Of a DNA stretch of 64,000 nt, positions 1 through 13,295 are shown piece by piece. Source of the DNA: Amphirosellinia nigrospora (Eukaryota > Ascomycota > Sordariomycetes > Xylariales > Xylariaceae); NCBI GenBank assembly GCA_004123355.1, contig SCHM01000003.1, forward strand, positions 4,731,058 to 4,795,057, given 5' to 3'. A model generated the notes under the pieces. That model made no database searches, had not been told where the DNA came from, and saw only the letters and a program-made list of their open reading frames with translations. Within the stretch, counting starts at the first letter, position 1. The number at the start of each line of letters is the position of its first letter. Both the position numbers and the translations under genes were made by a program.

Positions 1-3000
1 TATTTTTAAAAAAAATAAAAAAAAATAAAAATATTTAAAATATAAAATATTATATAGTTAATTTAATTATTAATTTTTATTATATTAACTAAAATTATTA
101 TATAGTTTTATTAAACTAATTTTAGTTATTTTAAAAGTTTAAATAATTTTAGCTTTTAAGTTTTTTATATATAAATTTTTATTTATAGTTTTTTTAATAA
201 AAAATTTTAAAATTTTTATTTTATATAATATTTTAATATTTTATATAATATTAATTATTAAATATAAATAAATTAAATAATTAATTTATAATTATTAACT
301 AAATATTTTTTTTATTATACGATATATAAATATATATTTATAATATATTATATAACGTTTTTATTTTATATCCGAATTTTTTTTTTTTTTTTTTATTATA
401 TATTTAAATAGTTTTTATTTTAATTAAATAAGTTAAAAATTCTTTAAAAGTTAGTTTATTTTTAATATTATTTCGTACGTATTAAAATATTAATTTTTAC
501 GTAAAATTTTTTTAAAAATATATTAATTAATTAGTATTTTTTTTTAGTAAATAAAATATTTTTATTTATACGTAAATTTTTTAAAAAATAATTATTTATA
601 TAATTTTAGCTAATATATTATTTTTAAAAATTTTTAAAATATTATATAATATTTTATATTACGCGGAAATAGTTAATTTAGTTATATTATTAATTTATAT
701 AATATAAATTTTTTATTTTTATATAAAAATTAAATTATTAGGTTTTTTTAACTTAAAAATTAAATAAAGTTTAAAAAAAATCTTTTATATAAGTTTTTAA
801 AAAATAAATATTATTTTAAATTCTAAAATATTTTTATACGTACGTATAATAATTATATTTAAATAAATTTTTTTTAAATATTTTATTTTAAATATTTTTT
901 AAGCTTTAAATAATTTATTAATTATAACTTTTAATATTTTATATAAAAATAAATTTTTTTTTATTTATATATTTATATAAAAATAATATTAGTTTAATTA
1001 ATTTAATATTAATTATAGTTTATAATTATAAAATATAAATTTATAATATATATATTTTTTTTATATATAATTAAAGCTAATATAATATATATAATAATTT
1101 TTTATAATTAATTAATATTATAAAAATATAATATAAAACTAATTTTTTATAATTTCGAGCTTATAATAATAATTAACGAACTATTATATTTATTATAAAA
1201 TAAATTATATAGTTTTTTAGAATAGTTTTTTTTTTTTACTAAATTTTTAAAAAATTTAATATTTTGCGGATAAAATAATTTTATTTAAATATTTATATAA
1301 AAAAAATTTAAATTTTAAATAAAAATATTTTATATTTAATATTATAAATAAATTATTTTAAAGTTTAAAAAAATTTTAAAAAACTAAATATTTATATATA
1401 TTAAAATATAATATATTTTTTATTTATATAAAAAATAAATTATTAATTAAAATAAATAATAAATAATATTAATTATAAAAAGTTTTTAAAACTTTATTTT
1501 TAATATTTTATTTTTATATATTTTATTATTTAAAGTTAAAAAGCTAGCTTTTAGTTATATATAGTTATTTTAGCTATTTTTTATTTATTTTTTTGTTTTT
1601 TTTTTATTTGTTTTTTATTTAAAAAAAAAATTATAAAATTATTTTATATTAAAAAATTTACTAACTTTAAAATTATTAACTTAGCGTAAAAAACGTAAAT
1701 ATTATTTAAAATAATTATATAAAAATTTAAGATCTATATATTAAAATATATTTATTTTTATAAATTATATAATATGGTTTTTTTTAATTGTTTTATAAGT
1801 TTTTAATTTAAAACGCTTTTTATATAAAAATATTATAAATTTTTTAATAATTTAAATATTAATTTTATTAAATATTTTAAGTTTTATTGCTTTAAAGTTT
1901 TTATTATATTTTTTAAAAGTTTTTTAAATTATATAAAATATAGCTATATTTTATATATAAATACTATTTATACGTTAATTTATTTTATAGTAGCTATTTT
2001 AAAGTTTTATAAAATATTTTATATATATAAAAATTAATAGTTTTTTATAAAATTTAAAAATATATTAATTTTTTAAACAATTTTTTAGCTATATATTATT
2101 AAAATATTAACTAAAAATAAAAAAATTATTTTAGCTATTTTTTTAAAAGTATAACATTTTATATATTTATTTATATTAACTATATATAATTAATTATTAT
2201 TATTTATTATATTTAAAATATATAACAAAAAATTATTAAATCGTATTATAAACTTTTATATAGTTCGTATAATAATAATTAAAAATAATATAATTATACG
2301 CTATTAATTAAACTTCCGTACGAAAATATATTAAAATTATTAAAATAATTAATTTTTTTTTATTAATATAATATTAAAAACTAAAAAATAATATAAAAAC
2401 GCAGCTTATATAACTAAGTTTAAATTTTATTTTTATTTTTATTAATTTATATTTTTTAGCTAAAATATTAATTAATATTAAATAGCTAAAAAGTATATAT
2501 CGTACGTAATAAAAATAAAATAAATATTATATATATTAATCTATTTTTTTTAACTATTTATACGAAAACTAAGCTTTTATATAAAAATTTTTTATATAAA
2601 AAAATTTTACCGCAATATATTATATAACTAAATCGGGCATATACTAGCCTAACTTTATTATATAAATAGCTAATATTATAATTAATAATTAACTATTATA
2701 TAGTTAATACCGATATATTAACTTTATATATAATAACTATAATTATAACATTTATACTTATTATAATTAGTTTATTTAAAGTTTAACGATATATTTATAT
2801 TTTTTAATAAAGTATTTATAAAGTTATAAAATTTTAAAAAAAAGTATACTTTTTATAATATAGCTTTTTATTTTTAATCGGTAATTATTAATATTAAATA
2901 ATTTTTATTTTATCCTAGTTAATTTTATATTTTTATTCTTACGATAAAGTTTAAAAATTTAGTCCAGGTAATAAAAAATTTATATTTTTTTAAGTCGGCT

Positions 3001-6000
3001 TATAATTTAGCTTTTTAAAAGCGGGCTAATATTTTTTATATATATTTTATATTTTAGTTTATTATTAAAATAAATTAAAATATTATTATATATACTATTA
3101 AAAATATTTAAATATTTGCTTAAAATATTGTTAATAAAGCGTTAAAACGTTAATAATTTATTAATAAAACTAATAATAGTATTTTAAACTAATAATATTA
3201 TATTATATATAAAAGCGGTTAAACGTTTATTATTTTTAATAATATAAATATAATAAAAGCTTAGCGGATATTAATTTTAGTATAAACTTTAGTTTTAATT
3301 AACTAAGATAATGTTTTTTTACTAATAATAAAAAGTATTAATTTTTTAAGTAATATTATTTAGTTATAATAGTTTACGTAAAACTATAATAATTTATTAT
3401 TTTTATAGCGAATAATATTAAAATAGCTTATAATATATTTATAAGCTTAATAAAATTTTTAAGCAGGTTTTTTTATATATTTTTTAGTAAGTTTTAGTTT
3501 TGTTTAATAATATTTTATATAAAACGCTATATTTTAGCAATTTTAGTTTTTTTTTAATTATAATTTTATAGTTTACCCTTAGCCGTTAAAAAATAATTTG
3601 TTTAAAGCTATTTTTTAAATATATTTAAATATTTATAATATTATTTAAATACTTTTAGTAAGCTTTTTCGTATAATTTTATTTTGTTTTTTAATAATAGT
3701 TCGTTTTTTTTTTATCGATAATTTTTTCGATTTTATATAATAAAATAATATTATACGAAATTATATTATTTTAGCGTAAAATTATAATAAAATAAAAGCG
3801 TTAATAGTTATAATTTATATAGGTTTTTGTTTATATTAATTAAAATGTTTTGTTTTATATATAGTTTATATTTGTTTTTAATAATTTTTTCTTTAAGTTT
3901 ATTTATACTTTTATATAAAAAAACTTTATATAAATAGTTTATAATTATTTTCGTTTAATATTTTATTATATAATTAACCTTTTATTATATATAGTTATTT
4001 TTTAAGTTAAAATTAGCTTATAAAAGTTATAAAATCGTAATAAATATTTTAAAATAGTAAGTTTTTAGTAAAAGCTTTTTTTAAAAATTCTTTAGCTTTT
4101 TATTTTAACTTTATAATTTAATTATATAGCTAAGCTATTATTTAAATATAAATTTTACGTATTTTTTTAGTTTTTTAGCTTTTAAAGGTATATTTTAGCG
4201 GGTTTTTATTTTATTTTCCGGTTTATAAGGTATTTTTTTTAAGTTTATTTTAATAATTAATAATAGTTATAGTTTTAAAATAATATTAGTAGTTTTTTAT
4301 ACGTAGCGTTTTTAATTTAAGCGACCGTTATATTAATATTTGTTTTTAAGCTTTATTATTTATTTTTAACGATTTATATTTTATTAATAGCTAAAGTTTT
4401 GGATTAGGTTCTTTGTTTTGTTATTAATATATTTTTTAAATAATATTTTTTTTTTAATTAAAAAAAATAGTAATTTTTTTTAGTAATTATTTATTAATAT
4501 ATATATAATTAAAAAAATTTTTTAATAATTATATTATATTTTATTTATTATTAAAACGGCATATTAAATATAGTATGTTTTTAAACCTAGAAATATAATC
4601 GTAAAGCTAAATTTATAGTTTAAGTTGCTTTTTTATTATATTTAGCAATTATATTAAACTAAAACTTTATTATTTTTTTTAGCTTTAAGTATTTTATAGC
4701 TTATATTATAAAATTTACGCTTATTAATAAATATACGTTTTTTTTATATTAAATAAAACTAATATAATATATAAGTTTATTGTTTATTATATATATTTAT
4801 AAATAAAAATCTTTTTTTAAAAACTTTTTTAAAAAGTTATATAGAATTTTTTTATATTTTTTTATTTTTAACGCCGATATTTTAGTTATTTTAGGAAAAA
4901 AAACTAATTATTTTAAGTATTATTTTTTAGCTGCTCGCTCGGATAATTGTTTTTTATAACTTTTATAACGATTTTATTAACGCGAATAATATTTAATCGC
5001 TTTTAGTTAGCTTTTATAAAATAAACGCTGCTATAATAACTTTATTTATAATAATAAAATATAACTTTTTACTAAAAACTTTATTTATTTAAATTAAATT
5101 TAATATATATTTTTTATTTATTATTAATAGTTTTTATTAAAAAAATATTATTTTTAAAGTATAATTTTTAGTAATTATTATTTTAAAATAAGTTTTAAAT
5201 GCTATATTAGTTGTAGCGTTTTTTTTATTTTATTAGTAAATTTGTTTTTTTTTTTATTTTATTATTGTTTTAAAAAGTTTTTATTATTAGTAGTTTATAT
5301 AGCGATATAATTATAATATTCCGAAAAAAATATATTTAAATTATTAAGTTTAATAATATAAAGTTTATTTAAACGTTATAATAATATATTATATATATTA
5401 TATTTATATTTAGCTTTATTAATTTATACTAAGCTAGTTTATCGAATAAATTAAATTTTAAATTAAAAATTTATTAGAAAATTTTATTATAAAATATTTA
5501 TATTATAAACGTATTTTTTTATTTATTAAGGTTATAATATTAATTATATAAATATTTTAAAACTTTATTATAAGTTATTAATATAAATAAACTATTAAAA
5601 TTATAGCTTTATATAAATAGTATTAAATTTTTAAAAGTAGTTTTTTTATATAATTAATAATATAATTAATTTATTTTTTTTATTTAATTAATAGTTAGTA
5701 TTTTTTTAAGCTTTTTTTTTAGCAGTATAAGCTAGTATTTAAATTTAATTTCGGGTTTATTATTTATAAGCTTATTAAAAATAAAAATAAAAAAGTATTT
5801 AATTTTATAGATTAGTTTTTTATTATAGATATTTTTATTATTAGTTATTTTTATAAATAATTATTAAGGTATTTTTATGTTCGAAATATATTATTAAAAG
5901 TAATTATAAGTTATTTAATAATAGGTCTGATTTTTGCAGGTTTTATAAGGGCGGCTAATCGGACTATTTTGTTTTTAAATATATTAATAGTTTTTTTATT

Positions 6001-7004
6001 TTTTTTATATTTTTACGTAAAATAGTTCGGTTATTTTTTTTAAAGTAGTATTATATATTATAGTTTTATTTACTAAAATTTAGTTTTGTTTAAATTGTAG
6101 TTTTTTTAAACCTAAATAAATAACAAGCTATTTTATTAAAATAATATTTTATATTTTATATAATAACGTTTATATTTTATAATATTATATAAGTTTTTAA
6201 TAATATTGCTATTTATAGTAAATAAAAATCTAACTTTATATTTATCGAAAAAATATTAAGGTTTTTTTTAAACATTTTAATAAATTAAATAACTAATATA
6301 ACTAAATTAAAAGTTAGCTATACCTTTTATCTTAATATAGTAATAGCAATAAAAAATATTATAAGTTTTTTATTTGTTATAAATATTAATAAGCGTTTTA
6401 ATTTTTTTTATATTTTTTTCATTTTAAATAGTTTATACGTATAAATTTATTTTTTATAATTAAAGTAATAAATCGTTTTAATATTTTCCGGCTTTATTAT
6501 TAAATAAAATATTATATTTATTATATTAATATATAAGTTTTAAGTTTAATTAATTATTATCGTTTTTTTTATAGCCTTTAGTTATAATATATTCTTAATT
6601 AATTACTTTATTTGCTTTTTAGCAAATAAATTAGTAAAACTTATTTAATAAATTATATTTAATATACTATTATTAACGAAACTTATTTTATGCAGATATT
6701 TTTTAGTTATATATTTTATATTAAATTACACGATTGCTAGGATACGGCGATCGTTTTTTTATTAAGTGTTTCTTTAAGCATTTTATCGTAAAGTTAGCTA
6801 AACTTAACTAGTTTAAATTTTTTTTGTTTTATTTTATAAAAATTTATTATTTTTTTAAACAATAATATAATCGAAATAAAATATTATAATAAATATAATA
6901 TAAGCAAAAAGTTTAAACATTTAATTTACTTTATATTAAAAGCTAATATTTTACTTAGGGAAAAAAAAAAGAAATACTAGTATATTAACCTATAAGTAGT
7001 AATA
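1..7004. repeat. RIP-degraded AT-rich repeat tract
   Basis: About seven kilobases consisting almost entirely of A and T. In the first 1.5 kb the dinucleotides CpA and TpG are nearly absent, while the few remaining C and G bases sit mainly in CpG, CpT/ApG and GpC contexts. This is the signature of repeat-induced point mutation (CpA to TpA on either strand) acting on old repeats. No open reading frame of meaningful size survives. Towards the right (about 2600-6960) slightly more C and G remain, as expected of differently aged or less heavily mutated copies. The source is probably one or more transposons; the LTR-like island immediately to the right suggests an LTR retrotransposon, but no protein ghost could be recognised. 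A centromere-like or subtelomeric AT-rich block cannot be excluded. Confidence 0.85.
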
Positions 7005-7143
7005 AGTATTTATAGGTATATACCCCACACCGCCAGTACTGCCGCCACACACCGCCTAGCCTAGTACTGCCACACATTCCCTGTAGGGCAGCCACAGTGC
7101 AACCACAGCCCTAGATAAGTGGGTTAAAAGAGTGGGGCTGTGA
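7005..7143 (-). repeat. Unmutated island, possible LTR end
   Basis: A 140-bp island of normal base composition inside the AT-rich tract, rich in CpA and TpG and therefore not RIP-mutated. It contains two partial copies of an AGTACTGCC...CACAC phrase (about 7036-7077). Read on the reverse strand it begins TGTCACAGCCCCACTC (from 7143) and is followed after about 120 bp by a TATA-like TATAAATACTTATTAC stretch, an arrangement seen in fungal LTRs (TG start, then a U3 TATA element). No second copy is present in the window, so the LTR assignment is inference; it could equally be a short unique insert between two repeats. Confidence 0.35.
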
Positions 7144-7640
7144 CAAGCTTAAAAAATCGCAAATTAGCCGATTTTATAGCTTTAAACCTTTTTTATTTTA
7201 CGCGTTTATAACTAAAATATACTTATTTCGTTCGTAATAATAAAATAAATAATAAAATAAATAATAAAATAAATAATAAAATAAATAATAAAGTAAGTAT
7301 TAATCTATAGTAATAATTTATAGTAGTAATTTATAGTAATAATATTAAATAATAACTACAGTATTAAATAATAACTATAATAATAAAATAATTGCTTGTT
7401 TTCGTAGTATAATATTATATTTTAGTAGTAATAGTAGTTAAAAGTGCTATAAATTAATAAACGTTATAAAAAACATTAATAAATAATAATAAAATAACTT
7501 AGTTATTTTTAAGTACGAATAACTAGCTATAATTATATAAATAGTAATATTTAATATTTCGTTAAAAAAAAAAAGTACGTAAAGTAGATTACATAGGTTT
7601 TTAATATAATTTATATAGCAAAATATATACACGCGCTAAT
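7144..7640. repeat. AT-rich RIP tract, right-hand remainder
   Basis: Continuation of the AT-rich mutated tract to the right of the LTR-like island. It includes a perfect short tandem array and several TAATAATA/ATAGTAGTAAT low-complexity runs. Composition changes abruptly to balanced unique-looking DNA near 7640. The 61-codon reverse-strand frame here (7447-7632) is Phe/Ile/Tyr-rich as expected from AT-rich sequence and is not taken as a gene. Confidence 0.75.
7239..7298. repeat. 12-bp tandem repeat, five copies
   Basis: The unit AATAAAATAAAT is repeated in four perfect head-to-tail copies, followed by a fifth copy with two A-to-G differences (AATAAAGTAAGT). It lies within the AT-rich tract. 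A micro/minisatellite of this sort is expected to vary in copy number. Confidence 0.9.
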
Positions 7641-10600
7641 ACGATTCACCTAGTCAAATACGATTCATAAACCCATACTAAGGGTCAATAACCACTACTG
7701 CTTATATATAAGACTGTGGGTCCATACGGGTATAGCATGTGTAAATACTTACCATGATCCTCTACACTACAACATACGTTGTAGGGCAGGAAGGGGTGGA
7801 ATAAATGTTGAACGGTCGTCAGTAGACTAGAGCATCTACGCCTATCATTATCAGAGTAGGACATGCAATGATCAAATAACCAACGAACAATCAATTGTTG
7901 TTACCCCAGAGGCAGCAGTTGGTACACTTCGAAGATCTCCGCCAACTAAATGCGAGACAGCCGTCACCATGGTTTCTGCGCAACAAGAAATTCTCTTGTA
8001 TCACGGGCGAGTTCACCCGTTAGCTGGATGATAATGAACTCTACGGCCGTAGAGAGGCAGGCATATTCAAGTTTGTCACGATGCTTATTAGCACGATGGG
8101 CACAGATTACGTACCGAAAAAAAAGATACCGAGTACCAGCGGCTCCGAGATAACTCCGATGCTTCCAAGAAATTGCGCACAGGGGAGGGCTGGTCAACAA
8201 TGGATACGTACTCGAATCTGATATGCGGGCGGATGGGGATCCGGCGAACCGAATCACAGCACTTTTGCATGGTTGTTCTCAGTTCAGACAGGCGAAAAGC
8301 CAACAGCATGTCCCCGGGTTGTAGCCCTGTCCTTGTACTTTATTTTTCGTATAGAAAAATGCTTTTGAGGTGGCTGCAAACTTGCGGCCAAGCCGACAGT
8401 ATTAGTGACCATCCATCGCAGGATTACCTAGGTACTACATCTTGTCACAGATATTATTTATTGTAAATTTGTGACCTTTTCCCCACGTCTCAAAACAATA
8501 TGGTTCCTGCTGCAATAAGCCACCCTTCATATAAATGCATAATAAGCTGATGTTTTCGCCCTCCTCCGACAGTGAACTTGATCAACCTGATGTGTTGGCA
8601 CTTGTAGTTGATTTTATATGCAGTGCGTGAGAAGAGTCGGATGAGACGAGCAGGTGATTGCGATCACCTCGTATGCCCTGCTTGTTCTGTACTGAGGCAT
8701 CAATGTCAGACCAGACCGACTTCGTGACTGTTTGTTCAGCATATCATGACAGCTTTTCGGGTTGATGATAGCTTCTCTTGCTTAATTACCGCCACAACCG
8801 CGTTTCCCCCACGCAATGTACGTTCTTGTTATGCGCCGCAATAAGCTGCAGTTAGCCCCTGCAGCGTCATTCCCAGGCAAACCCTGCAAAGCCCGGTGAA
8901 CACGTCGGCAACAAGGCCACTCGTGGGGTTGAAGCAAGTACTTGGTGAGCTAATATCAACCACGATAAACTCGAGCGGTGTCGACCACTGGCTCAGTAAT
9001 ATTCTTTGCCTGCTTCATGATACCGTGCGATAACTTCTCAAACTGTCAGGGCCTTCTTTCTACCGTTCATTCCCAAACTTTTCAATCACTGCTTATACAA
9101 GAGGCGCGCGGGCGATGAAGTACATGTACAGCTGGTTTGGAGGTCTCTTCCAGTGATCGGGGAGATGAATAATGCCACTATCTCCTGAAGTAAAGAAAAC
9201 CAATGGAAGCTTTTCTGCCTTGTGCTTAGAAATTAGGCGGAATAATACCAATTTTAAGAGGAATTTTATTTTGCTTAACATGTATTCATATAGCTTCTAG
9301 AGCGTTGGCGATGTTTCATATCAAATCATGTAGAATCCACATCACGAGAGCTGATAACATTAGGCCAGTAGAATCGTTATAAGCGCCCGTGGGGATGATT
9401 CCGTGTTGTCGCCGTGAGGACGGGCCGAGGGGTACTATCTACCATCCCGTAGTTCCTGGGTACGTATTATGCTGCGTCTTACACCGTAATCTACTATAGC
9501 GTCCCATCAGATTACCAACACCGCCTTCTCCGGTAGCACGCAAGTTTACGTCCTCCCCCATGGAGAACTGATGGCGGAGACAGAGAACTACCAACAGACA
9601 TGGCAGGTCAGCGGTAATGGGGCAGTGAGCTTGTGAGCGAGCCTCGCGGTGGTACGGGTCGTTTTCCAGCGGAGGCTGAGGTCATCACTGGGTAGTATCT
9701 CTTTAATGAGGTGTCTCCGGGTTAGCCCCCAAATCTTAATAACATGCGCGTGATCACTCTCGGGGAATCCTTACGGGAACACGATTGGTAGATCTAGCGC
9801 CACACCGGTAAACACCTCCCACACGACTCGTTGTATGTGTCCGCCGAGCTGACCACCTCAAATCTCAAAGTCTACTTTCATTCCTAGCTGACAACACTTG
9901 ATTAGTTGAAAGACGAAATCCATTCGGAAGCCACTACGCCCATCTAAGGAACATAGATTATACGATCGGTAGCTGAAGATTCGTAACAGACTCCACCCGA
10001 TATAGCCGAACGCATATTGTACACATTACAATCTCAACAGCCGTGCAACTGTGGCTTGAGCCAGGTGATATGATGGAGTAGCAAACCTTGACGGTTGAGT
10101 TGTCTAGAACACACTCACGGTACCGAAGTAAAGTCTAGTCGTGTTGTGTTCGAGGCAACGCACAGTCAGATGAGATACTGACATCCTCAGAGATAAAACT
10201 TGGAGGATGCTTTGTATGGTGTCTCCAGCACTATAGTCTGGCTAATGATATTGTCAGTAATCAACACACTTCGCGAGTATCACCGGCATACCCACGAGAT
10301 AATTAGGAATAGACCTCAGACGAAACAGTAAAGGGGGCTGACGATGCAGCAACGAGAGTTCAGAAACTGCGGTTCAAGTTTGACAGGTTCGTGAATGTGT
10401 CTATACAACAAGCTTGTAAGCTGACATGGAAATCGGGATCTAGGAATGGAGGTATTCATGTCCTCTCTCCTAGAATCTCGTACGGAGAACTGCATGGGCA
10501 CTGGTGTTCAACCTTGGCTTCTCATAGCCCTGCCCCCATGAAAAGTTGAAAAGGCTCAATGAGGGGGTGGAGAATAGGAGACTGAAGCCGGAAGATGACA

Positions 10601-11666
10601 TTTCCCTGCAACATGCTTGACCAAGCCCCTTTGCATATTTGATGAGAGCCGTGGGATCCGCGCATGCCTATGACTTGCAGATAGCGCCAATGATGGCAAG
10701 CACGTGTCTGACGGGATACTCCAGTTCCTTGACTTCACGCACGACATTGATCTTCTCAGCAACTCCATCAGAAAAACATGGGGCAACGCATTACTACTAC
10801 CTATTATTAGCTAAGACGATATGAGTTTGAGACTGCTGGATACTAGGAGCCCATGATTTTGGAATCGATCCTATGTAGGTCTCGGCTTGCGGGCATATTA
10901 CTCTAGCCTGACCACCATCTAGTCGGAGTAACGAGGATAAGAGTGTAAGTAGAATCGTAGAATCTACTTGCTATCAAACATTTATTATATTTAATTAGTT
11001 TTATTTTGAATTTAATTATTTAATGCTCCAGGGCATGAGCGTAAGCACTTCTAACAGTATTGAACGACTCAGACCGCGAGTTACGTGAGCACGTTCTCGA
11101 ATGGCTGTTAATCTAGCAACTATCCCGATACCAAATGAATCTTCTGTTCGCCTAGTTGGCTGTGGTGCTTGGTACCTGGAGATAGGGAAATGTTCTACCT
11201 GCCATTCGCCAGTATGTAAATATAAGCCACTTAAAACCCTCTGCCTTAATAAAACGATGTCGCCGGACATGCCTGCTTCTGAAACTTTGGTAAAAGGCTA
11301 CTGTAGTACTAGTTGTAAACTATGGCTTATACACTGACTGATCCTCTGCAGCGTATCATTGCCTGTTCGTACGTTGCATGGTTGGATTACTACAGCTTGT
11401 GATCCCCGCTATGATGCAGGCCTCGTTGTTGATATCGCTCCGCAATCTATGAACTCCCAATCTCCGGATGTAGTTTAGTATCTACGGACATACTGCCGGC
11501 ACGTTCATATGACAGGTGTCGGCGCTGACATCATACCCCAGTAATATATCGGATCAAATAATCGGTAAAACTGCAAATCATGTAGGAACCGTTGCGAGAT
11601 CGACAGCACCGGCTAGCGTCATCCCCAACCCCTATGTATGATTCCAACTGACTGGTAATTAACGTA
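7641..11666. other. Gene-free DNA of balanced composition
   Basis: Four kilobases with near-equal base composition and only short open frames on both strands (60-97 codons) that overlap each other and resemble nothing I recognise. A short AT-rich patch lies at about 10979-11025. No conserved motif, splice-consistent exon chain or RNA gene was identified. Because the assembly seems to contain one-base indels elsewhere, a frameshifted gene cannot be fully excluded. Confidence 0.6.
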
Positions 11667-11782
11667 CAGGTCTCCAGGATGATAATCGTGTAGCGCCGCG
11701 CTAGTAGATTAATTACCTAAAATGGTCAATATATACCCCACTCATTTTATATACGCGAATACATAGCAGTTATTTGCTACTA
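11667..11782 (+). repeat. Left terminal inverted repeat
   Basis: Pairs with 13179-13295. The first 70 or so bases match perfectly (through the phrase AATTACCTAAAATGGTCAAT); the inner part, ending GGCAGTTATTTGCTACT in the right copy, differs at several transitions. The ends escaped the heavy decay seen in the interior. Confidence 0.9.
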
Positions 11783-13178
11783 CTAAAATAAAGCTATTTT
11801 GATTTTTTATTTTACGCTTGCGTAGCTATTACTATATTTGCAACTTTTAAAGCTATTTTAACTATAATATAGCACTAAATTAAGTGCTTTTCGAAGCTAT
11901 AAATATCGAAAATACGATTAACTAAGTACTTTTGTAGCGCTTCGAAAATAACTGCAAAAATAAACTCTAATATATTAATATACCTAGCTACTTACGCAAC
12001 TATAACCTATGCTTATACGAGCTACTCCGTTAGCTTTTATAGCTACGGCAGCCTTTCCGTCAATATAAAAACCAAGACCTAGAGATTATAAAAGCTACAA
12101 AAAAGGACTTTATACGAAATAAACGCTTTAAAATTTACGTATTAAAAAAGCACTTCTTAGACCTAACCTACCTCAATTTAATAAACCGTACAAGTACCTC
12201 GCGAAGCTAGGTCGAAAAAATACTTAACGGACCTTTTACACCTTAAAAAAAAAAACGCAGAGGTTTTAAGCTGCTTACGGATAGTTAAAAATATACATTA
12301 TTGCAGTTTTTTTACGCCAATAATTATTACTACAAGGTTTTTTATAAAACCTACGGCTTTTTATACTTAAAATTATAAACTTTAATAAAACCTCAATAAA
12401 ACGTATTATAACTAACTTAAGCTTTAAATAACAAAAACAAAGCAAAATAAGGCTTAAATTAACTAATAAAAACTACCACACGCATATTAAATTTACTACC
12501 AAGTACCTTCGAAAGTAGCCAACCCTTAAAAACTAGTTATTTCGCGGCCCAATTTTTTCTAACAAAACCTACGCTACTACAAAGCCCGTCCATAACTACT
12601 AGGTTATAATATATAACTGCGAAAACCTAATAACCTTCAAATTATTCCGTAAATAAAATTTTAACGGGTAAATATTTTAGGGCTAAATTTAAAACATATA
12701 TAAAAGCTCTTATTATATTTAGCCTTACGGCAAAAAAAGTATTAACTATTTTAAATATAATAATAAAATACTTTAAAAATAAAAAAAAATTCTAATAATA
12801 ACTAAGCTACAAAGCTATATTTTAATATAATAAAGCTCGCTTACACACTATATAATATATAAAAAATACGCTCAAACGGCTTTATATACATACGTTACAA
12901 TAGCCACATAAAAGCCCTAATTTAAACTTAATTAAAAACGTTTAAACCTAAATAAAAAATTAATTAAAGTTTACGTATAATATTTAACAATTAAATAAAA
13001 ATACCTTTCGCTACACAATATATAAAGCTTAAGAAAAAGTTCTTATAAACTTTTTACGAATACTAGCCGAATCTATATACTATAAGTTCATAAACCTCCA
13101 AAATAGCGGTAATATATAGCAAATATACTAATTTTTAAGCTTTAACTATATAGTAATAGTTTTTAGTATTAAGTTTCG

Positions 13179-13295
13179 AGTAGCAAATAACTGCCATATA
13201 TTCGCGCATACAAAATAAGTGGGGGCTACATATTGACCATTTTAGGTAATTAATCTACTAGCGCGGCGCTACACGATTATCATCCTGGAGACCTG
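13179..13295 (-). repeat. Right terminal inverted repeat
   Basis: Reverse complement of the 11667-11782 repeat, with perfect identity over the outermost 70 bases and transitions further in. It ends at CCTG followed by TA, matching the TA before CAGG at the left end. Confidence 0.9.

Larger units (their letters stand above)
11667..13295. mobile_element. DNA transposon with long TIRs, TA-flanked, decayed
   Basis: A 1.63-kb element bounded by inverted repeats. The left end reads TA|CAGGTCTCCAGGATGATA and the right end is its exact reverse complement ending ...GGAGACCTG|TA. The outer roughly 70 bp are identical between the ends, and similarity continues with scattered differences to 116-117 bp. 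The only duplicated flanking bases are TA, as in the Tc1/mariner (Fot1/pogo) superfamily; no longer target duplication is visible. The interior is AT-rich and has lost most G while keeping C: CpA is common and TpG rare on the plus strand, which fits RIP-type C-to-T change on the other strand. No intact transposase frame remains, so the family assignment rests on size, TIRs and TA flanks only. Confidence 0.8.

Noticed and set aside
7447-7632. 61-codon reverse-strand frame in the AT-rich tract
   Set aside because: Phe/Ile/Tyr/Leu-rich translation expected from AT-rich DNA; no coding evidence.
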